DNA from: Sphingomonas bisphenolicum | Lineage (GTDB): Bacteria > Pseudomonadota > Alphaproteobacteria > Sphingomonadales > Sphingomonadaceae | Assembly (NCBI RefSeq): GCF_024349785.1 | Contig: NZ_AP018818.1 | Coordinates: 434,001 to 498,000 of the forward strand | Direction of reading: 5' to 3' | Length of the DNA: 64,000 nt | In this document: in pieces, positions 1 to 8,283 of the stretch | Layout: every line of letters starts with the position of its first letter | Numbering within the stretch: position 1 is the first letter of the stretch | Made by a program: the position numbers and the translations under genes | The notes under the pieces: model-generated | Databases searched by the model: none | Told to the model about the DNA's origin: nothing | Seen by the model: only the letters and a program-made list of their open reading frames with translations

Positions 1-240
1 ACCGACGGTTACGGCGATTGCCGCGGCGGTCAGGATGAATATCCAACCATCCTGCCACTTGATGTAGATGAGTGTCCCCACCAACGCATAAAGAATGCCA
101 AAGCCTATGATCGGCGCAGTCATGGTGAAAAGGGTGGAGACCAGGTCGCGATAGACCGCATCAGGCAAAGCGGACACGGCTGCACGGCCGAACAAAGTCC
201 GCGCCGGTCGCCTGCCGCCCATCTTCCGCCTTCTCTCCAT
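1..240 (-). CDS. N-terminal part of an unidentified membrane protein (runs off left edge)
   Basis: Reading the minus strand from an ATG at 240 gives 80 open codons with no stop before the window edge. A basic N-terminus (MERRRKMGGRRPAR) is followed by two hydrophobic stretches at about residues 38-54 and 66-80, separated by a short loop (KWQDGW). This looks like the start of an inner-membrane protein whose sensory or catalytic part lies outside the window. A second ATG at 222 with an AG-rich stretch upstream is an alternative start. I do not recognise the family; membrane-anchored signalling enzymes of sphingomonads can begin this way, but that is only an impression. Confidence 0.55.
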   Translation of the reverse strand, partial: MERRRKMGGRRPARTLFGRAAVSALPDAVYRDLVSTLFTMTAPIIGFGILYALVGTLIYIKWQDGWIFILTAAAIAVTVG

Positions 241-353
241 CCCGCCCTTCTTCGACAGGAAAGTTAATAGTTCCCTATCTATACGACGAGACGAGGCCGG
301 CACCGGCCATAGAGGCAGCGATGCTTTCCGCCATCGGCGACCGACGGGCCGCG

Positions 354-848
354 TCAGGTTCCGGCGCGATGCATCGCTTCGGCCCGCAGCTTCAACGCCT
401 TTGCGGTATCGTTGAAAGCGCGCGTCACCCATGGTCCGCAAAACCGCATGACATGGATGCCATTGGGACCGGTGAAAGCATCGGTCGACTGGTAGCGGCA
501 GGAATCCGGCCCCAGCGGCGTAATCATCTGGTCGCGCCGCGCCGGATAGGGCCAGGCTTCCGTATCCGGCAATTCCCAGGACAGCAGCGCACCTGGCTCG
601 AACGCACAGATATATTCGCAATTGGGCGCCAGGCTGCCCGGGTCGGGATAATTCACCAAGCGCATATGGACCGCAGCGCCCATCTCCAGCGTCGATTGCG
701 CCCAGACACAAAAGGGGTTCCATTCGCCATAGCGCGGCATGTCGGTCAATATGTCCCACACCAGCATTGCCGGCGCCGCTATCTCCACCGGGTCGGATGC
801 CACCAGGATCGACGGATCATAAAGGGCAAAGGGATTGTAAGGCGGCAT
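354..848 (-). CDS. SRPBCC-family (START-like) protein
   Basis: This 164-residue protein has the usual length and pattern of the SRPBCC/polyketide-cyclase fold: an early I-A-A-P-A-x-x-V-W-x-I-L-T-D helix-strand (residues 23-36), R-Y-x-x-W-N-P-F, and a Trp-rich central sheet. The fold encloses a hydrophobic cavity and binds or isomerises lipophilic ligands; no catalytic residue can be assigned. The start is an ATG preceded by GGAGCAGG. The gene stands alone, but a steroid-type operator lies 50 bp upstream (899-928), so it probably belongs with the steroid genes at the other end of the window. A role as a steroid-binding or accessory protein is inference. Confidence 0.75.
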   Translation of the reverse strand: MPPYNPFALYDPSILVASDPVEIAAPAMLVWDILTDMPRYGEWNPFCVWAQSTLEMGAAVHMRLVNYPDPGSLAPNCEYICAFEPGALLSWELPDTEAWPYPARRDQMITPLGPDSCRYQSTDAFTGPNGIHVMRFCGPWVTRAFNDTAKALKLRAEAMHRAGT

Positions 849-898
849 CGTTTTCCTGCTCCGATTTTATGTCATTTTTTTATATTTTTCCTTTGATA

Positions 899-928
899 TA
901 CATATCATTTAGTTTCATCCAATACGCA
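899..928. promoter_or_regulatory. Steroid-type operator (arms 9 bp, 12-bp spacer)
   Basis: Arm TACATATCA at 899-907 and arm CAATACGCA at 920-928 are separated by 12 bp. The second arm read inverted is TGCGTATTG. It lies 50 bp upstream of the SRPBCC gene start at 848. The first arm is degenerate (7 of 9 matches to TGCGTATCA at 46935), but the spacing is the same as at 1185, 32036, 41288, 42393, 46935 and 63271. Confidence 0.55.
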
Positions 929-1184
929 TATTGAAAATATGTGCCGGATTCATGCATAGATCGAAACGACATTGCCGGCATCTGCGATTTCCCCGGTGGC
1001 AGGCGCCAGATGGGCGGCGCCACATGCTCGCTACCCCTGTCCGGTTCACAGGGCCGCGGATAGTCGATGCACGGCTCATGCCGCGGGTGCCCGGACGGGC
1101 ATATCCATGCAGGCGATCGGCATGATCTTGCGAACCTCATGAAAAGACGCATATATATGAATATATATTCATATTAATCAATAT

Positions 1185-1214
1185 TGCGTATTATAATGAT
1201 ATTTTTATCACGCA
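1185..1214. promoter_or_regulatory. Steroid-type operator upstream of the SDR at 1304
   Basis: Arm TGCGTATTA (1185-1193) and arm TATCACGCA (1206-1214) are separated by 12 bp in a very AT-rich promoter region, 89 bp before the SDR start. Between this site and the one at 899-928 lies about 250 bp of GC-rich DNA in which I see no gene; an isolated half-site ACGCA is present at 1147-1151. Confidence 0.65.
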
Positions 1215-1303
1215 TTATATCAATTAATTCTTGCGCACATCTTGGGCGATCGGCTAGGCAGCGCGATATCAAGGCCAAAGATGGCAGCGATGGGAGAGCG
1301 GAC

Positions 1304-2095
1304 ATGACGGGACGGATGCAGGGCAAGGTGGCGATCGTCACCGGTGGCGCGCGGGGCATGGGCGAGGCGACCTGCCGCCTTTTCGCCAGGGAGGGCGCGA
1401 TCGTCGTCGTCGCCGATCTGCTGGAGGCGGAAGGCGCCGCGCTGGCGGCCGACATCGGCGGGGATGCGATGTTCGCGCGGCTGAATGTCGCGGAGGAGGG
1501 TGACTGGATCGCGCTGGTTGATGCCGTTCTAGCGCGCCACGGCCGGGTCGATGCGCTGGTCAACAATGCCGGGGTCGCCGCCTTCGCGCCGCTGGAAGCG
1601 CTGGAGGTCGCGGATATCGACCGGGTGCTGGCGGTCAATGTGAAGGGACCAATGCTGGGCCTGAAACATGTCGGCCGGGCGATGCGGGAGGCCGGGCGCG
1701 GCGCGATCGTCAACATCGCATCGGTGGACGGCTTTCGCGGGGTCAATTCGCTGGGCCTCTACAGCAGCTCAAAATGGGCGGTGCGCGGCCTTACCAAGAC
1801 GGCGGCGCTGGAATTCGGCCCGCATGGCGTGCGCGTCAATTCGGTCCATCCCGGCGGCGTGGATACGGTCATGGGGAATCCGCAGGGCCAGCAGGGCGCC
1901 GAACGCAACGAAAGCTATGGCCGCGTACCGTTGCAGCGTATCGGCGAACCGGAAGAAATCGCCGCAGCCAGCCTGTTCCTCTGTTCCGACGAGGCCAGCT
2001 ATATCAGCGGGGCGGAACTGGCGGTCGATGGCGGCTGGGCCGCTGGCTATTATCACCATTTCCTGCCCGGCGCGCCGGCCGGCCTTTCGGCCTGA
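1304..2095 (+). CDS. Short-chain dehydrogenase/reductase (hydroxysteroid-dehydrogenase-like)
   Basis: A 263-residue classical SDR that oxidises or reduces a secondary alcohol/ketone with NAD(P). It shows the TGGARGMG cofactor loop near residue 13, the NNAG motif, the S...YSSSK catalytic pair and a C-terminal DGGWAAGYY. The ATG at 1304 follows GGGAGAG and begins the conserved first strand; the open frame reaches back to 1184 but without a start signal. It is closest in feel to 3-alpha/20-beta-hydroxysteroid dehydrogenases. The upstream operator at 1185-1214 is of the steroid type, which supports a hydroxysteroid substrate; terpene alcohols are possible because the terpenoid block starts next door. 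Confidence 0.85.
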   Translation: MTGRMQGKVAIVTGGARGMGEATCRLFAREGAIVVVADLLEAEGAALAADIGGDAMFARLNVAEEGDWIALVDAVLARHGRVDALVNNAGVAAFAPLEALEVADIDRVLAVNVKGPMLGLKHVGRAMREAGRGAIVNIASVDGFRGVNSLGLYSSSKWAVRGLTKTAALEFGPHGVRVNSVHPGGVDTVMGNPQGQQGAERNESYGRVPLQRIGEPEEIAAASLFLCSDEASYISGAELAVDGGWAAGYYHHFLPGAPAGLSA

Positions 2096-2174
2096 CCCAC
2101 CGCGCCCGACCATATCCTTGGGCGGCAGCTTTTCAACGCGGCCATTTGAAAGCCAGGTCAGATGGCCCTTTGGC

Positions 2175-2855
2175 TCATGCCGATGCGGTGCCCACCGAAG
2201 CCAATCGAAGCGGCATACACATGCTGCCGACGATCTGCTCCATCGTATCCTCCAACGCATCCGGAAAGGATTCGCCGAACGCGGCCTCATCGGTGCCATG
2301 ATGGCGCATGAGAATGTTGAGGAACATGAGACTGACGCTGATCAATCGCCGTTGCGCCACATAGGGCGGCAGATAATCGACCCGCTGCCGCATCAGCCGC
2401 AATGCCGCCGTCAGATTGGGCGGCTCCGACCCGCCAAAGTCGCCAAAGTCCGGCGATCGGCTCTGCAGCAGATATTGGCTCAGAAAACTCGCATAAGAAT
2501 GGTTGCCGTCCGCATCCTGCAGGTCGAGCTGGGGCAGGAGAATGATTTCGAGGATGGTCCGTGCGTCCTTCAGCGCACCCGTCATCCGGGCCCGGTCGAG
2601 CATCGCACCGCGCTCCGGCTCCATCTGCTCCATGCGATAGTCGAAGATGGCGCGAACCAGCCCCTCGCGCGAACCGAAATGATATTGCACGGCCGCATGA
2701 TTGCCCTGCCCCGCCTTGGTCGCAATCTCCCGCATCGAGGCGCCGTTGATGCCATTTTGCGCAAAAAGCTGCTCTCCCGCCAGGATTAGCCGCGTTTTGC
2801 CGTCAATCGCTTCGCTCACCGGCAGGACTTGCATTTCAATTTCCCGCTTCGCCAC
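2175..2855 (-). CDS. TetR/AcrR-family transcriptional regulator
   Basis: A 226-residue regulator with an N-terminal TetR DNA-binding domain: L-I-L-A-G-E-x-L-F-A-x-N-G, then SMREIATKAG and VQYHFGSREGLVRAIF (about residues 22-70). The long C-terminal helical part is the ligand-binding region. It begins with GTG at 2855 after AGGATATTGCA; an ATG at 2834 is an alternative. It is transcribed divergently from the diketocamphane-monooxygenase-like gene at 3164, and the palindrome CTAAT-N4-ATTAG sits between them at 3075-3088. It is therefore one of two local candidates for the repressor that binds this palindrome, comparable in role to CamR of Pseudomonas camphor clusters. Confidence 0.85.
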   Translation of the reverse strand: MAKREIEMQVLPVSEAIDGKTRLILAGEQLFAQNGINGASMREIATKAGQGNHAAVQYHFGSREGLVRAIFDYRMEQMEPERGAMLDRARMTGALKDARTILEIILLPQLDLQDADGNHSYASFLSQYLLQSRSPDFGDFGGSEPPNLTAALRLMRQRVDYLPPYVAQRRLISVSLMFLNILMRHHGTDEAAFGESFPDALEDTMEQIVGSMCMPLRLASVGTASA

Positions 2856-3074
2856 TGCAATATCCTAAAACAAGTGTAATATTTCTGCATCGCGATGGAT
2901 CGGCGCAACGCGCCACGAATCTGCCGGACAATTGGCATGAGGGCCAGAAAATATCAAGATCATCGCGATCTTCGAGGAAAGACGGATTTAACACGCCGTC
3001 ATTACCCGGCCGAAAATCGCGCTGCCCGTTCCGTGAATTTACACTTGACTTAAATCTGCCTTAGCGACTATTCC

Positions 3075-3088
3075 CTAATCGTCATTAG
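3075..3088. promoter_or_regulatory. Terpenoid-block operator CTAAT-N4-ATTAG
   Basis: The perfect 5-4-5 palindrome CTAATCGTCATTAG lies 75 bp before the monooxygenase start at 3164. Just upstream is a plausible promoter, TTGACT at 3045-3050 and CTATTC at 3068-3073 with a 17-bp spacer. The palindrome thus begins right after the -10 hexamer, a position where a TetR-type repressor would block RNA polymerase. The gap 2856-3163 contains no gene. Confidence 0.7.
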
Positions 3089-3163
3089 ACAGCCTGTGCC
3101 GGACCCGCGCCAAGACGGTCGAAAAATCGGCACGAAGCAATAGACGCTCAAGGAGAGACTCGC

Positions 3164-4303
3164 ATGGCGATGGAAACCGGCCTCATCTTTCACCCCTATA
3201 TGCGCCCCGGACGCACGGCCAGGCAGACGTTCGAATGGGGGGTGCAAAATAGCGTAGCTTGCGACAAAGCAGGCTTCACCTCGATGATGATCTCCGAACA
3301 TGCGTCGCAGATCTGGGAAAATATTCCCAATCCGGAACTGATCATGGCCGCAGCCGCGCTGCAGACCAGCCAGATCCGGTTCGCGCCGATGGCGCACATC
3401 CTGCCTCACCAGCATCCCACCAAGCTCGCCGTGATGATCGGCTGGCTGTCGCAAATCCTGGAGGGACGCTATTTTCTGGGAATCGGCGCAGGCGCCTATC
3501 CGCAGGCGTCCTACATGCACGGCATCAAGGATGCGGAACCGCAGATGCTCAACGAGATGGTCCGCGAGTCCTTGACCATCATGGAGAAGATCTGGAAGCG
3601 CGAGCCCTTCTTCTATGAGGGCAAATTCTGGGACGCGGGTTTCCCCGAGGAAGCGCCGGCCGAAACCGAAGATGACGAGCAGCATATGCTCGCGAATTTC
3701 GCGCCCTATAACGGCGCATTGCCGGAAATCGCGGTGACCGGATTCAGCGCCAACTCCCCGTCGATGAAGCTGGCCGGCGAGCGCAATTTCAAGCCGGTCT
3801 CGATCTTTTCGGGCCTGGACGCCCTCAAACGTCACTGGGAAATCTATTCCGAAGCCAATATCAAGGCCGGATTTACCCCCGATCGCCAGCGTCACGCGGT
3901 ATCGCAGACCGTGTTCTGCGCCGATACGGACGCGGAAGCCAAGCGGCTCGTCATGGAAGGCCCGATCGGCTACTGCTTCAACAAATATCTGATCCCGATC
4001 TGGCATCGCTTCGGCATGATGGATGGCTTCGCCAAGGATGCGGGGATTGATCCGGCCGATGCCGACCTCGAATTCCTGGTCGACAATGTGTTCGTCGTCG
4101 GTTCACCCGATACCGTGGTCGACAAGTTGAACACATTGTTCGAAGGATGCGGCGGCTGGGGCACGCTGCAGGTCGAATCCCACGATTATTATGATGACCC
4201 CGCCCCCTGGTGGAACTCGCTGGAACTGATCTCCAAGGAAGTCGCGCCGCGGGTCAAGCTGCCCGGCGCCGCAGCCGCCGCCGAGCGCACGGTAGCGGCC
4301 TGA
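3164..4303 (+). CDS. Luciferase-like FMN-dependent monooxygenase, diketocamphane monooxygenase-like (type II Baeyer-Villiger)
   Basis: A 379-residue LLM-class flavin enzyme. It would use FMNH2 from a separate flavin reductase to insert oxygen next to a ketone. Features matching diketocamphane monooxygenases, as I remember that family, are R-T-A-R-Q near the N-terminus, W-E-N-I-P-x-P-E, I-R-F-A-P-M-A-H-x-L-P, G-W-L-S-Q-I-L-E-G-R-Y-F-L-G, the E-S-L-x-I-M-E-K-I-W helix, A-G-E-R-N and the late SHD near residue 345. The ATG follows AAGGAGAGAC. A palindromic operator lies upstream and a strong hairpin follows the stop. The reduced flavin probably comes from the reductase at 11174-11665. The exact substrate is uncertain. 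Confidence 0.8.
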   Translation: MAMETGLIFHPYMRPGRTARQTFEWGVQNSVACDKAGFTSMMISEHASQIWENIPNPELIMAAAALQTSQIRFAPMAHILPHQHPTKLAVMIGWLSQILEGRYFLGIGAGAYPQASYMHGIKDAEPQMLNEMVRESLTIMEKIWKREPFFYEGKFWDAGFPEEAPAETEDDEQHMLANFAPYNGALPEIAVTGFSANSPSMKLAGERNFKPVSIFSGLDALKRHWEIYSEANIKAGFTPDRQRHAVSQTVFCADTDAEAKRLVMEGPIGYCFNKYLIPIWHRFGMMDGFAKDAGIDPADADLEFLVDNVFVVGSPDTVVDKLNTLFEGCGGWGTLQVESHDYYDDPAPWWNSLELISKEVAPRVKLPGAAAAAERTVAA

Positions 4304-4318
4304 AAGGCGGTAGCCATA

Positions 4319-4350
4319 GGGGCTGGGGGAATGAAAATCCCCCCAGCCCC
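4319..4350. terminator. Hairpin terminator between convergent genes
   Basis: GGGGCTGGGGG (4319-4329) pairs with a CCCCCC-AGCCCC stretch (4339-4350) across a short A-rich loop. It lies between the monooxygenase stop (4303) and the end of the convergent TetR gene (4361), so it can end transcription from both sides. There is no clear T-tract. Confidence 0.6.
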
Positions 4351-4360
4351 CATGCGCAGC

Positions 4361-4963
4361 TTACATGGCGCCGGGCCGGCTGCCGGCAAACCCGTGCAGC
4401 AACAGGTCCGCCGCCTGTTCCGCGATCTGGGCCGGTGCCAATTTCCCCGGCCGATACCAGGACGAGCAGGAATCCAGCATGGCGATCAGGAATTTCCTGA
4501 CGACGGTGGCATCCAGCGCTGCGCTGGCGCTGCCGTCCGCCTGCGCGGCGACGATGAGATCGCGCCAATAATTGTCGAAGCTGGAATAGGCCGCCAGCAC
4601 GCGTCGCCGCATCTCGTCCGGCAGATCTTCGAACACGCGGGCGACGGCGGAGGAATAATCGTCGCCTGACAACAGAAAGTCGATATGCGCCACGATGGCG
4701 GCCCTGAGGCGGACCATCGGCGCGGCATCCGGCCCCAATACCTCGACCCTGGCCACGATATGGCGGCTATTGCGGTAAATACCTTCCATCATCACCTGTT
4801 CGACCAGATGATCCTTGGAGGGGAAATGATGATAGATACTGGGCGCCAACATGCCGGCGCCCTTCGCTATTTCACTGAGCTTCGCGCCTGCCAGTCCCTT
4901 CTGCCGGAGCGCTGTCGCGGCGGAATCGAGAATGCGCGTTCGGCCATTATCTACGTGTGCCAT
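4361..4963 (-). CDS. TetR/AcrR-family transcriptional regulator
   Basis: A 200-residue TetR-type repressor with helix-turn-helix K-L-S-E-I-A-K-G-A-G-x-L-A-P-S-I-Y-H-H-F-P-S-K-D-H-L near residues 33-57 and a helical ligand domain ending in a long amphipathic helix. The ATG at 4963 follows AGGGAG; the TTG at 4978 that opens the longer frame has no ribosome site. It is the last gene after lyase and hydrolase genes transcribed from the divergent promoter near 8.0 kb (monooxygenase 7994, hydratase, lactonase, then this gene), so it is probably autoregulated through the palindrome at 8027-8040. It is a second candidate for the CTAAT-N4-ATTAG regulator. Confidence 0.85.
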   Translation of the reverse strand: MAHVDNGRTRILDSAATALRQKGLAGAKLSEIAKGAGMLAPSIYHHFPSKDHLVEQVMMEGIYRNSRHIVARVEVLGPDAAPMVRLRAAIVAHIDFLLSGDDYSSAVARVFEDLPDEMRRRVLAAYSSFDNYWRDLIVAAQADGSASAALDATVVRKFLIAMLDSCSSWYRPGKLAPAQIAEQAADLLLHGFAGSRPGAM

Positions 4964-5019
4964 AATCTCCCTTAGCAAAAATATAAGGGAATGACAGCCT
5001 TATGGGGAGCGGCCGCCCC

Positions 5020-5955
5020 CTAGCCGGCATAAGGCACGTTAGGGACGCCCGGTGCGGGCGGGTCCAGTATCTCGAACAGCCCGCCTGCAAGCGGTTGCCG
5101 GGCGAACGTTTCGGCAGAAAACCCTTGCGACCCGGTGATAAGAAACAGGCGGCCATGGCCGCTGCCGCCAAAAGCCGGACGCAGGCCGCGGCGCACCGGC
5201 AGCCGGCGCTCCTCAAGCAATGTCGCGTCCGGGGCGAAGCGCCGCAGCATCCAGCTTTCATAGAAGGCCATCCAGATACAGCCTTCGACATCCACCGCCA
5301 TGCCGTCGGGATAGCCGTCTTCCGGCTTGAAGTTCAGGAAGTCGCGGCGGTTCGACAGGATACCGTCGTCCGACACGTCATAGGCCCAACTGACCAGCGG
5401 CATGGAATCGTTCACATAGGCGGTCCGTCCGTCCGGGCTGAAGGCGGGACCGTTAGCCGTCACGATATTGCGTTCCTGCGTGCTGACGGCGCCATCGGCG
5501 TCCAGCCGATAGAGCTCGCCAGTATTGCGGACATCGAGCTTGCCGAGCGTGCTTTCCTTGTCGTCCACGGTCGTGCTTTCATCCCATTGGCTGGAATCGC
5601 ACGAGCCTGACCAGTAGCGTCCCATGCGATCGGTGACGCCGTCGTTCAGCCGGGCAATCGCGGGATTGGGAATCGGATGGATGAACGGCGCGTAGATCTG
5701 CCTGTGGGGATCGACATGGGCAAAGCCGTCGGCGCAGGAGGCGACGAAGCCTCCACTGGCCCGAGGCGCGATCGCACTGATCCAGGCCGGCGCATCCCAA
5801 CGCCCCGTCCGGCCGCTGTCGAGATGAAACCAGTTGATGCTGGGCGCTTCGATATCGACCCAGTAGATGCAGCCGTCCCGATCGTCCCAGACCGTGCTCT
5901 CGCCCAATATCGCCTTGGCGTCCCACAGGCACCGCCAGCCTTCGCCTTCCATCAT
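5020..5955 (-). CDS. SMP-30/gluconolactonase-family lactone hydrolase
   Basis: A 311-residue six-bladed beta-propeller of the SMP-30/LRE family, which hydrolyses lactones using one divalent metal. Visible family marks are the metal glutamate in L-G-E-S-T-V-W-D (Glu19), the N-D-G-V-T-D-x-x-G-R-Y-W blade at about residue 104, N-G-P-A-F-S-P-D-G, and Y-P-D-G-M-A-V-D with its metal aspartate near 218. It is 19 bp downstream of an enoyl-CoA hydratase in an operon led by a luciferase-like monooxygenase. Baeyer-Villiger enzymes make lactones, so hydrolysis of the ring-expanded product is a natural job; that assignment is inference. Confidence 0.8.
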   Translation of the reverse strand: MMEGEGWRCLWDAKAILGESTVWDDRDGCIYWVDIEAPSINWFHLDSGRTGRWDAPAWISAIAPRASGGFVASCADGFAHVDPHRQIYAPFIHPIPNPAIARLNDGVTDRMGRYWSGSCDSSQWDESTTVDDKESTLGKLDVRNTGELYRLDADGAVSTQERNIVTANGPAFSPDGRTAYVNDSMPLVSWAYDVSDDGILSNRRDFLNFKPEDGYPDGMAVDVEGCIWMAFYESWMLRRFAPDATLLEERRLPVRRGLRPAFGGSGHGRLFLITGSQGFSAETFARQPLAGGLFEILDPPAPGVPNVPYAG

Positions 5956-5974
5956 CGCCCGTTCCTATCCGTTG

Positions 5975-6826
5975 TCACAGTTTGATTATCGGATCGCCAA
6001 AGGGTTCGTCGCGCTGGCGCACTGCTTCCTTCAGTCCTTCGCTGCGCACCGTCTCGTTGAACCGCGTGCGGCTGGCGGCCAGATGCCCGCGCGCGTCCAT
6101 CTCGGCCGACATGCGCTGCAATGTCCGGGCGCCCATCAATTCCAGGCCGATGTTGACGATCCGCTTGTTGGCGCTCAGCAGGTCGGCGTCGATCAGGGCG
6201 AGGCGGGCTGCGAGCGCCGCCACCTCCGCGTCGAGCTGGTCGGCAGGGACTGCTTTCAGCACCAGCCCGATTTGCGCCGCATCCACGCCCCGGATCGAAT
6301 CTCCGGTCAGCAGCAGCCGCTTGGCCCATTGCGGACCCACCAGATACAGCCACATATGGCTGGGAAGGGAGCCCTGGGAGCGGGCCGGCGGAAAGCCGAA
6401 CAAGGCGTCATCGGCACAAATCACCATGTCGCATAACAGCGCAAGATCGGTCCCGCCCGCCAGGCAACGGCCATGGATTTGCGCGATGACCGGCTTGTGC
6501 ATGTCGAAGAGCGCCATCCGCAGCCGCTGCGCCTTTTCCTGGTGCCAGCTATCATCGTCGAATTTCGCACGCCCGCGCCTGTGATCGACCTGTCCCGGTA
6601 TCGGCTGATCATATTTCTGAAGGTCGTAGCCGGAACAGAAATCCGGCCCCGCCGCCTTCAGTACGACGGCGTGCACGCGATTATCTTCGTCGGCCTCCCA
6701 CAACAGAGCGCTGAGCCGCTCCTGCAACGGCTCGCTCAGGGCATTGCGCTTTTCCGGCCGATTGAGCGTGATCCACGCCGTTCCATCCCGGATTTCGTAA
6801 AGCAGTTGCTGCGCTACATCTTCCAT
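5975..6826 (-). CDS. Enoyl-CoA hydratase/isomerase (crotonase) family protein
   Basis: A 283-residue crotonase-fold enzyme acting on acyl-CoA esters. It has T-L-N-R-P-E-K-R-N-A-L-S at the N-terminus, F-C-S-G-Y-D-L for the first oxyanion strand, and the I-H-G-R-C-L-A-G-G-T-D-L-A-L-L-C-D loop for the second. The usual catalytic glutamates are hard to place: the A-G-G-T-D segment and the P-P-A-R-S-Q-G region differ from standard hydratases, so it may catalyse isomerisation or C-C cleavage. I place the start at 6826, eight bases after GAGAGG; an ATG at 6832 is also possible. It lies between a luciferase-like monooxygenase and the lactonase. Confidence 0.75.
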   Translation of the reverse strand: MEDVAQQLLYEIRDGTAWITLNRPEKRNALSEPLQERLSALLWEADEDNRVHAVVLKAAGPDFCSGYDLQKYDQPIPGQVDHRRGRAKFDDDSWHQEKAQRLRMALFDMHKPVIAQIHGRCLAGGTDLALLCDMVICADDALFGFPPARSQGSLPSHMWLYLVGPQWAKRLLLTGDSIRGVDAAQIGLVLKAVPADQLDAEVAALAARLALIDADLLSANKRIVNIGLELMGARTLQRMSAEMDARGHLAASRTRFNETVRSEGLKEAVRQRDEPFGDPIIKL

Positions 6827-6884
6827 GTGCATCCTCTCTCATTCCCGCAGCGGCGTCTTGCGCGCCGTGGCGGACAGTAACAGC

Positions 6885-7994
6885 TCAGGCCACCGTTTGC
6901 AGCGGGGTGGGCGACACGGCCGGGGCGGAAACGTCTATGGCCTTGAGGTGCGGCAGCACTTTACGGGCGAAAAGCTCGTAATTGTCCCGGCCGACGTCGA
7001 ACGGCATGTCCCCGAACTGGGTGTAGATGATGAAGCTGCCGACATCGAAGCGCTCGACCATAGCCTTCAGTTTTTCCACGACTTCTTCCGGGCGTCCCCA
7101 TATCTGGAGATCAGCCAGAAAGTTGTTGAACTTGTCGATACCATGTTTCTCGACGCTGTTGGCCAGGGCGCCGTAATATTCATAGCCTTCTATCTTCTCG
7201 AACTCCTTGTTCCCGAACTGATAGAAGGACGAGGTCGATCGGGCATATTCGACCAGATATTTGTCGCGCATTTCCTGCGCCTTGGCGGCATCCTCGTTCA
7301 CCGCGACGAACGCCACGACCACGGGCTTGGGCGCCGGACGCCCCTGCATGGCGAAGAAGCGATCGCGATAGCTGGCCACATCTTCGGCGACGCGGTCCCA
7401 GGGCTTCTGGGCAATGATCATCAGGCCGACATCCAGATTGGCCATCAGCTTGACCGATTCCGGCGACACCGCCGATGCGAATACCCGGCCGCGATAGCTG
7501 GCATAAGGCCGCGGCCGCAGTTCGACGCGCGGCTGCTGCAGATATTTGCCGTCATATTCCATGACCCCGGTTTCCAGCGCATCCAGCAGCGCCTCGGCAT
7601 ATTCGCGGAACCGGTGACGCGCTTCGCCCATCGGCACCTGGAACCCGTCAAACTCGCCCTTGCCCAGCCCCCGGCCGATCCCCAGGATGGCGCGACCTTC
7701 GGATAACTGGTCCAGCAGAAGGAAGCTTTCGGCGATGCGGACCGGATTCTGCCAGGGCAGCACGGTCACCGTCGTGCCCAGCTTGATCCGACTGGTCTTG
7801 GCGGCCACCCAGGACAGGAACTGGGGCACGTTGGGCGTCATCATGTAGCCGGTGAAATGATGCTCCGGCGTCCAGACGGAGTCAAAGCCGCGGTCTTCGG
7901 CTCCGGCGGCAAGCGCCAGCTCGTGCCTGAATACCTCGATATCGCTGACCTGGTCCTTCAGATTTTGGAACGTCAGCCCCAGACCCACATCCAT
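6885..7994 (-). CDS. Luciferase-like (LLM class) flavin-dependent oxidoreductase
   Basis: A 369-residue bacterial-luciferase-type TIM barrel. It shows D-S-V-W-T-P-E-H-H-F near residue 40, R-I-K-L-G-T-T-V-T-V-L-P-W-Q-N-P-V-R-I-A-E, D-Q-L-S-E-G-R-A-I-L-G-I-G-R-G, and a late G-R-P-E-E-V-V-E-K-L element. The ATG at 7994 follows GGAGG by seven bases. It needs FMNH2 from a reductase. It is only distantly like the monooxygenase at 3164, so the two probably act at different steps. It leads the operon with the crotonase, lactonase and TetR genes, under the palindrome at 8027-8040. The substrate is unknown. Confidence 0.8.
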   Translation of the reverse strand: MDVGLGLTFQNLKDQVSDIEVFRHELALAAGAEDRGFDSVWTPEHHFTGYMMTPNVPQFLSWVAAKTSRIKLGTTVTVLPWQNPVRIAESFLLLDQLSEGRAILGIGRGLGKGEFDGFQVPMGEARHRFREYAEALLDALETGVMEYDGKYLQQPRVELRPRPYASYRGRVFASAVSPESVKLMANLDVGLMIIAQKPWDRVAEDVASYRDRFFAMQGRPAPKPVVVAFVAVNEDAAKAQEMRDKYLVEYARSTSSFYQFGNKEFEKIEGYEYYGALANSVEKHGIDKFNNFLADLQIWGRPEEVVEKLKAMVERFDVGSFIIYTQFGDMPFDVGRDNYELFARKVLPHLKAIDVSAPAVSPTPLQTVA

Positions 7995-8026
7995 AAATGC
8001 CTCCAAAATATTCCATCTAAGTTAGA

Positions 8027-8040
8027 CTAATCAAAATTAG
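8027..8040. promoter_or_regulatory. Terpenoid-block operator CTAAT-N4-ATTAG
   Basis: The perfect palindrome CTAATCAAAATTAG is 32 bp upstream of the minus-strand monooxygenase start at 7994. The region 7995-8283 is a divergent promoter region without a gene and is AT-rich around 8120-8170. Confidence 0.7.
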
Positions 8041-8252
8041 GTTGCTTTGGCAAGCCCTCGATCGAAACTTTAGCCTGGAACCGACCATACGGTCCGACGT
8101 CAGGCCCTATGATCAAATTCTTTCAAAAGATTTATATCTTTTTATATCAGTTATTTATTAGAATTAACGCCGATTTTCGACGGATGAATGTCTGCGCGCG
8201 TGCGCAATTGAAATGGGAACCATGCTTGACGCAAACCGACGCAGACGGCATA

Positions 8253-8266
8253 TTAATTGATATTAG
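8253..8266. promoter_or_regulatory. Probable terpenoid-block operator (9 of 10 arm bases)
   Basis: TTAATTGATATTAG matches the CTAAT-N4-ATTAG palindrome except for its first base. It ends 17 bp before the GTG start of the CoA ligase, overlapping the expected transcript leader, where a bound repressor would act as a road-block. Confidence 0.5.
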
Positions 8267-8283
8267 GTAGAGGAGATGCCCCG

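Noticed and set aside
880..1152. A 90-codon minus-strand frame between the two leftmost operators
   Set aside because: It spans operator sequence and has no recognisable domain or start signal; treated as non-coding.
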